Assembly (NCBI GenBank): GCA_016196755.1
Contig: JACPXC010000005.1
Coordinates: forward strand, 1-37,515
Length of the DNA: 37,515 bases
DNA from: Elusimicrobiota bacterium
GTDB taxonomy: Bacteria; Elusimicrobiota; Elusimicrobia; UBA1565
Reading direction: 5' to 3'
Under the pieces are notes generated by a model. The model was not told where the DNA came from. It made no database searches and saw only the letters and a program-made list of their open reading frames with translations. The position numbers were made by a program, and so were the translations under genes. Position 1 is the first letter of the stretch. Each line of letters opens with the position of its first letter. Positions 36,557-37,515 of the stretch are shown here, piece by piece.

Positions 36557-37515
36557 AGCGTCAGGAACGCCTGGGCCAGCTCGCCCGCCGAGGCGTAGCG
36601 CCGGGCGGGGTCGGCCGCCAGCGCGCGCTGGGCCACCTCGTCGACTCCCCGCGGCAGGTCCGCGATGAAAGAGCTCGGCGGCGCGAAGCGCATCGCCGTC
36701 TTCTGCCCCTGCAGGTCCGGCCCGTCGTAAGGCAGGCGTCCGGTCAGCATCTCGTAGAGGCAGACCCCTGCGGAGAACACGTCCGAGGCCCGCGAGGCCG
36801 AACCCAGGACCTGTTCCGGCGCCATGTAGGCCGGCGTGCCCGAGGCATCCGTCTGGGTAGCCTTGGCCAGCGTGGCCCGGGCCCGGTGGGCTATCCCGAA
36901 GTCCATGACCTTGGCGACGCCGCGGGCGTCGACCATCACATTGGCGGGCTTGAGGTCCCTGTGGACGATCTGCCGGCCGTGAGCGTAGTCGAGTCCTTGG
37001 CAGACCTGGTGCAGGACGGATTTGACCCCCGGCAGCGCGATGCGGTTTTGGGGACCGATCCACTCGCGCAGGGAGCGGCCTTCGACGTACTCGAAGACCA
37101 GGTAGAGGATGCCCGGTTCCTTCACGATCGAGAGTATCTCGACGATGTTGGGGTGGCGCAGGGCGGCCACCAGCCGCGCCTCGTTGAGGAAGGCCTCCGA
37201 GTCCGCGCCGCCGTCGACGAGCTCGTCGCGCATGCGCTTGATCGCCACCCGCCGCCGGAGGGTCAGGTCGGTGGCCAGATAGACGACTCCCATCCCTCCG
37301 GCGCCTAGGAGCCGTTCGATCTGAAAGTTGTCCCCGATGACCCGGCCCGCTTCCATCGACGCTGCGGGCCGGCCGGCGACGGGAGGGGCCTGCGACGCCA
37401 AGGCCGTCTGGGTGGCGTCCTGGACCGCCTTGGCGATGGTCTGCCGCTGGATCGCGACGAAGGCGTAGCCCAGAAGGGCCGCGCCCGCCAGTCCGCCTCC
37501 GAGAAAGAGGAGGCT
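36553..37515 (-). CDS. Ser/Thr protein kinase, membrane-anchored, N-terminus beyond window
   Basis: The visible part is 320 residues and open to the right edge. At the start is a membrane helix (about residues 2-21, LLFLGGGLAGAALLGYAFVAI), then a basic/Ala-rich linker, and from about 60 to the end a complete Hanks-type kinase domain: GAGGMGVVY, VAIKRM, HRDLKPANVMVD, DFGIA, GTPAYMAPEQ and DVFSAGVCLYEML. The kinase domain ends the protein, so any sensor domain would be N-terminal and across the membrane, the reverse of the usual PknB order. A TTG/Met-like start inside the visible part exists (37401), but the frame and the membrane helix continue past it. Its stop overlaps that of the CPAF-like gene. 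Confidence 0.85.
   Translation of the reverse strand, partial: SLLFLGGGLAGAALLGYAFVAIQRQTIAKAVQDATQTALASQAPPVAGRPAASMEAGRVIGDNFQIERLLGAGGMGVVYLATDLTLRRRVAIKRMRDELVDGGADSEAFLNEARLVAALRHPNIVEILSIVKEPGILYLVFEYVEGRSLREWIGPQNRIALPGVKSVLHQVCQGLDYAHGRQIVHRDLKPANVMVDARGVAKVMDFGIAHRARATLAKATQTDASGTPAYMAPEQVLGSASRASDVFSAGVCLYEMLTGRLPYDGPDLQGQKTAMRFAPPSSFIADLPRGVDEVAQRALAADPARRYASAGELAQAFLTL

Overview
The window is a GC-rich, gene-dense bacterial chromosome segment with about 34 protein genes and no rRNA, tRNA, CRISPR array, prophage or intact insertion sequence that I could find. The best guess for the host is an uncultured GC-rich member of the Elusimicrobiota. The main clue is a secreted CPAF-like S41 protease with a long Ala/Pro/Ser-rich leader, a style I associate with that phylum, together with many short secreted proteins of unknown family. 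This placement is inference, with no marker gene to confirm it.

Layout. 1-136: a structured, group II intron-like RNA remnant. 137-3335 (+): a sigma-54 activator without a DNA-binding domain, then a PLP aminotransferase and an omega-amidase-like nitrilase, all overlapping. 3347-4513 (-): an AAA/DUF4143 ATPase with a palindrome lying on its promoter. 4554-9714 (-): gcvP, an HExxH protein and an M23 endopeptidase. 9828-10613 (+): a secreted protein of exact 31-residue repeats. 10610-17191 (-): MazG-like, secreted S51 peptidase, a 1050-aa exported protein, two exported or anchored orphans and a MOSC protein. 17226-18508 (+): prolyl iminopeptidase and a DUF962 protein. 18505-21697 (-): Pit transporter, its DUF47 partner and a PhoB/PhoR pair. 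21710-26176 (-): a membrane orphan, TesA-like esterase and YbbA/YbbP-like ABC transporter, coupled by 4-base overlaps. 26239-28134: MarC (+), then DUF1499 and zinc-ribbon proteins (-). 28181-28455: a noncoding block of long inverted repeats. 28471-34027: a LysR regulator (-), HtpX, a secreted MsrB-MsrA fusion, an APH-RapZ_C fusion with a MurU-like nucleotidyltransferase (+), and a small orphan (-). 34154-37515: the CPAF-like protease (+) and the C-terminal part of a membrane-anchored Ser/Thr kinase (-) running off the right edge.

Two regulatory patterns stand out. First, 13 of about 21 transcription-unit heads have a -10-like hexamer (xAxxxT) ending five or six bases before the start codon and no evident Shine-Dalgarno, which predicts leaderless mRNAs. 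At five of them a reasonable -35 sits 17-18 bases further up, and at six other heads a Shine-Dalgarno is present and any -10 lies further away. Second, a three-unit 11-base direct repeat matching the Pho-box layout lies between the phoR-like gene and the DUF47-pit genes, joining sensor, regulator and transporter in one phosphate-response locus.

Other leads are the APH-RapZ_C fusion beside a MurU-like enzyme, which suggests amino-sugar sensing tied to cell-wall recycling, the CPAF-like protease with the catalytic spacing of the chlamydial enzyme, and the inverted-repeat block at 28181-28455.
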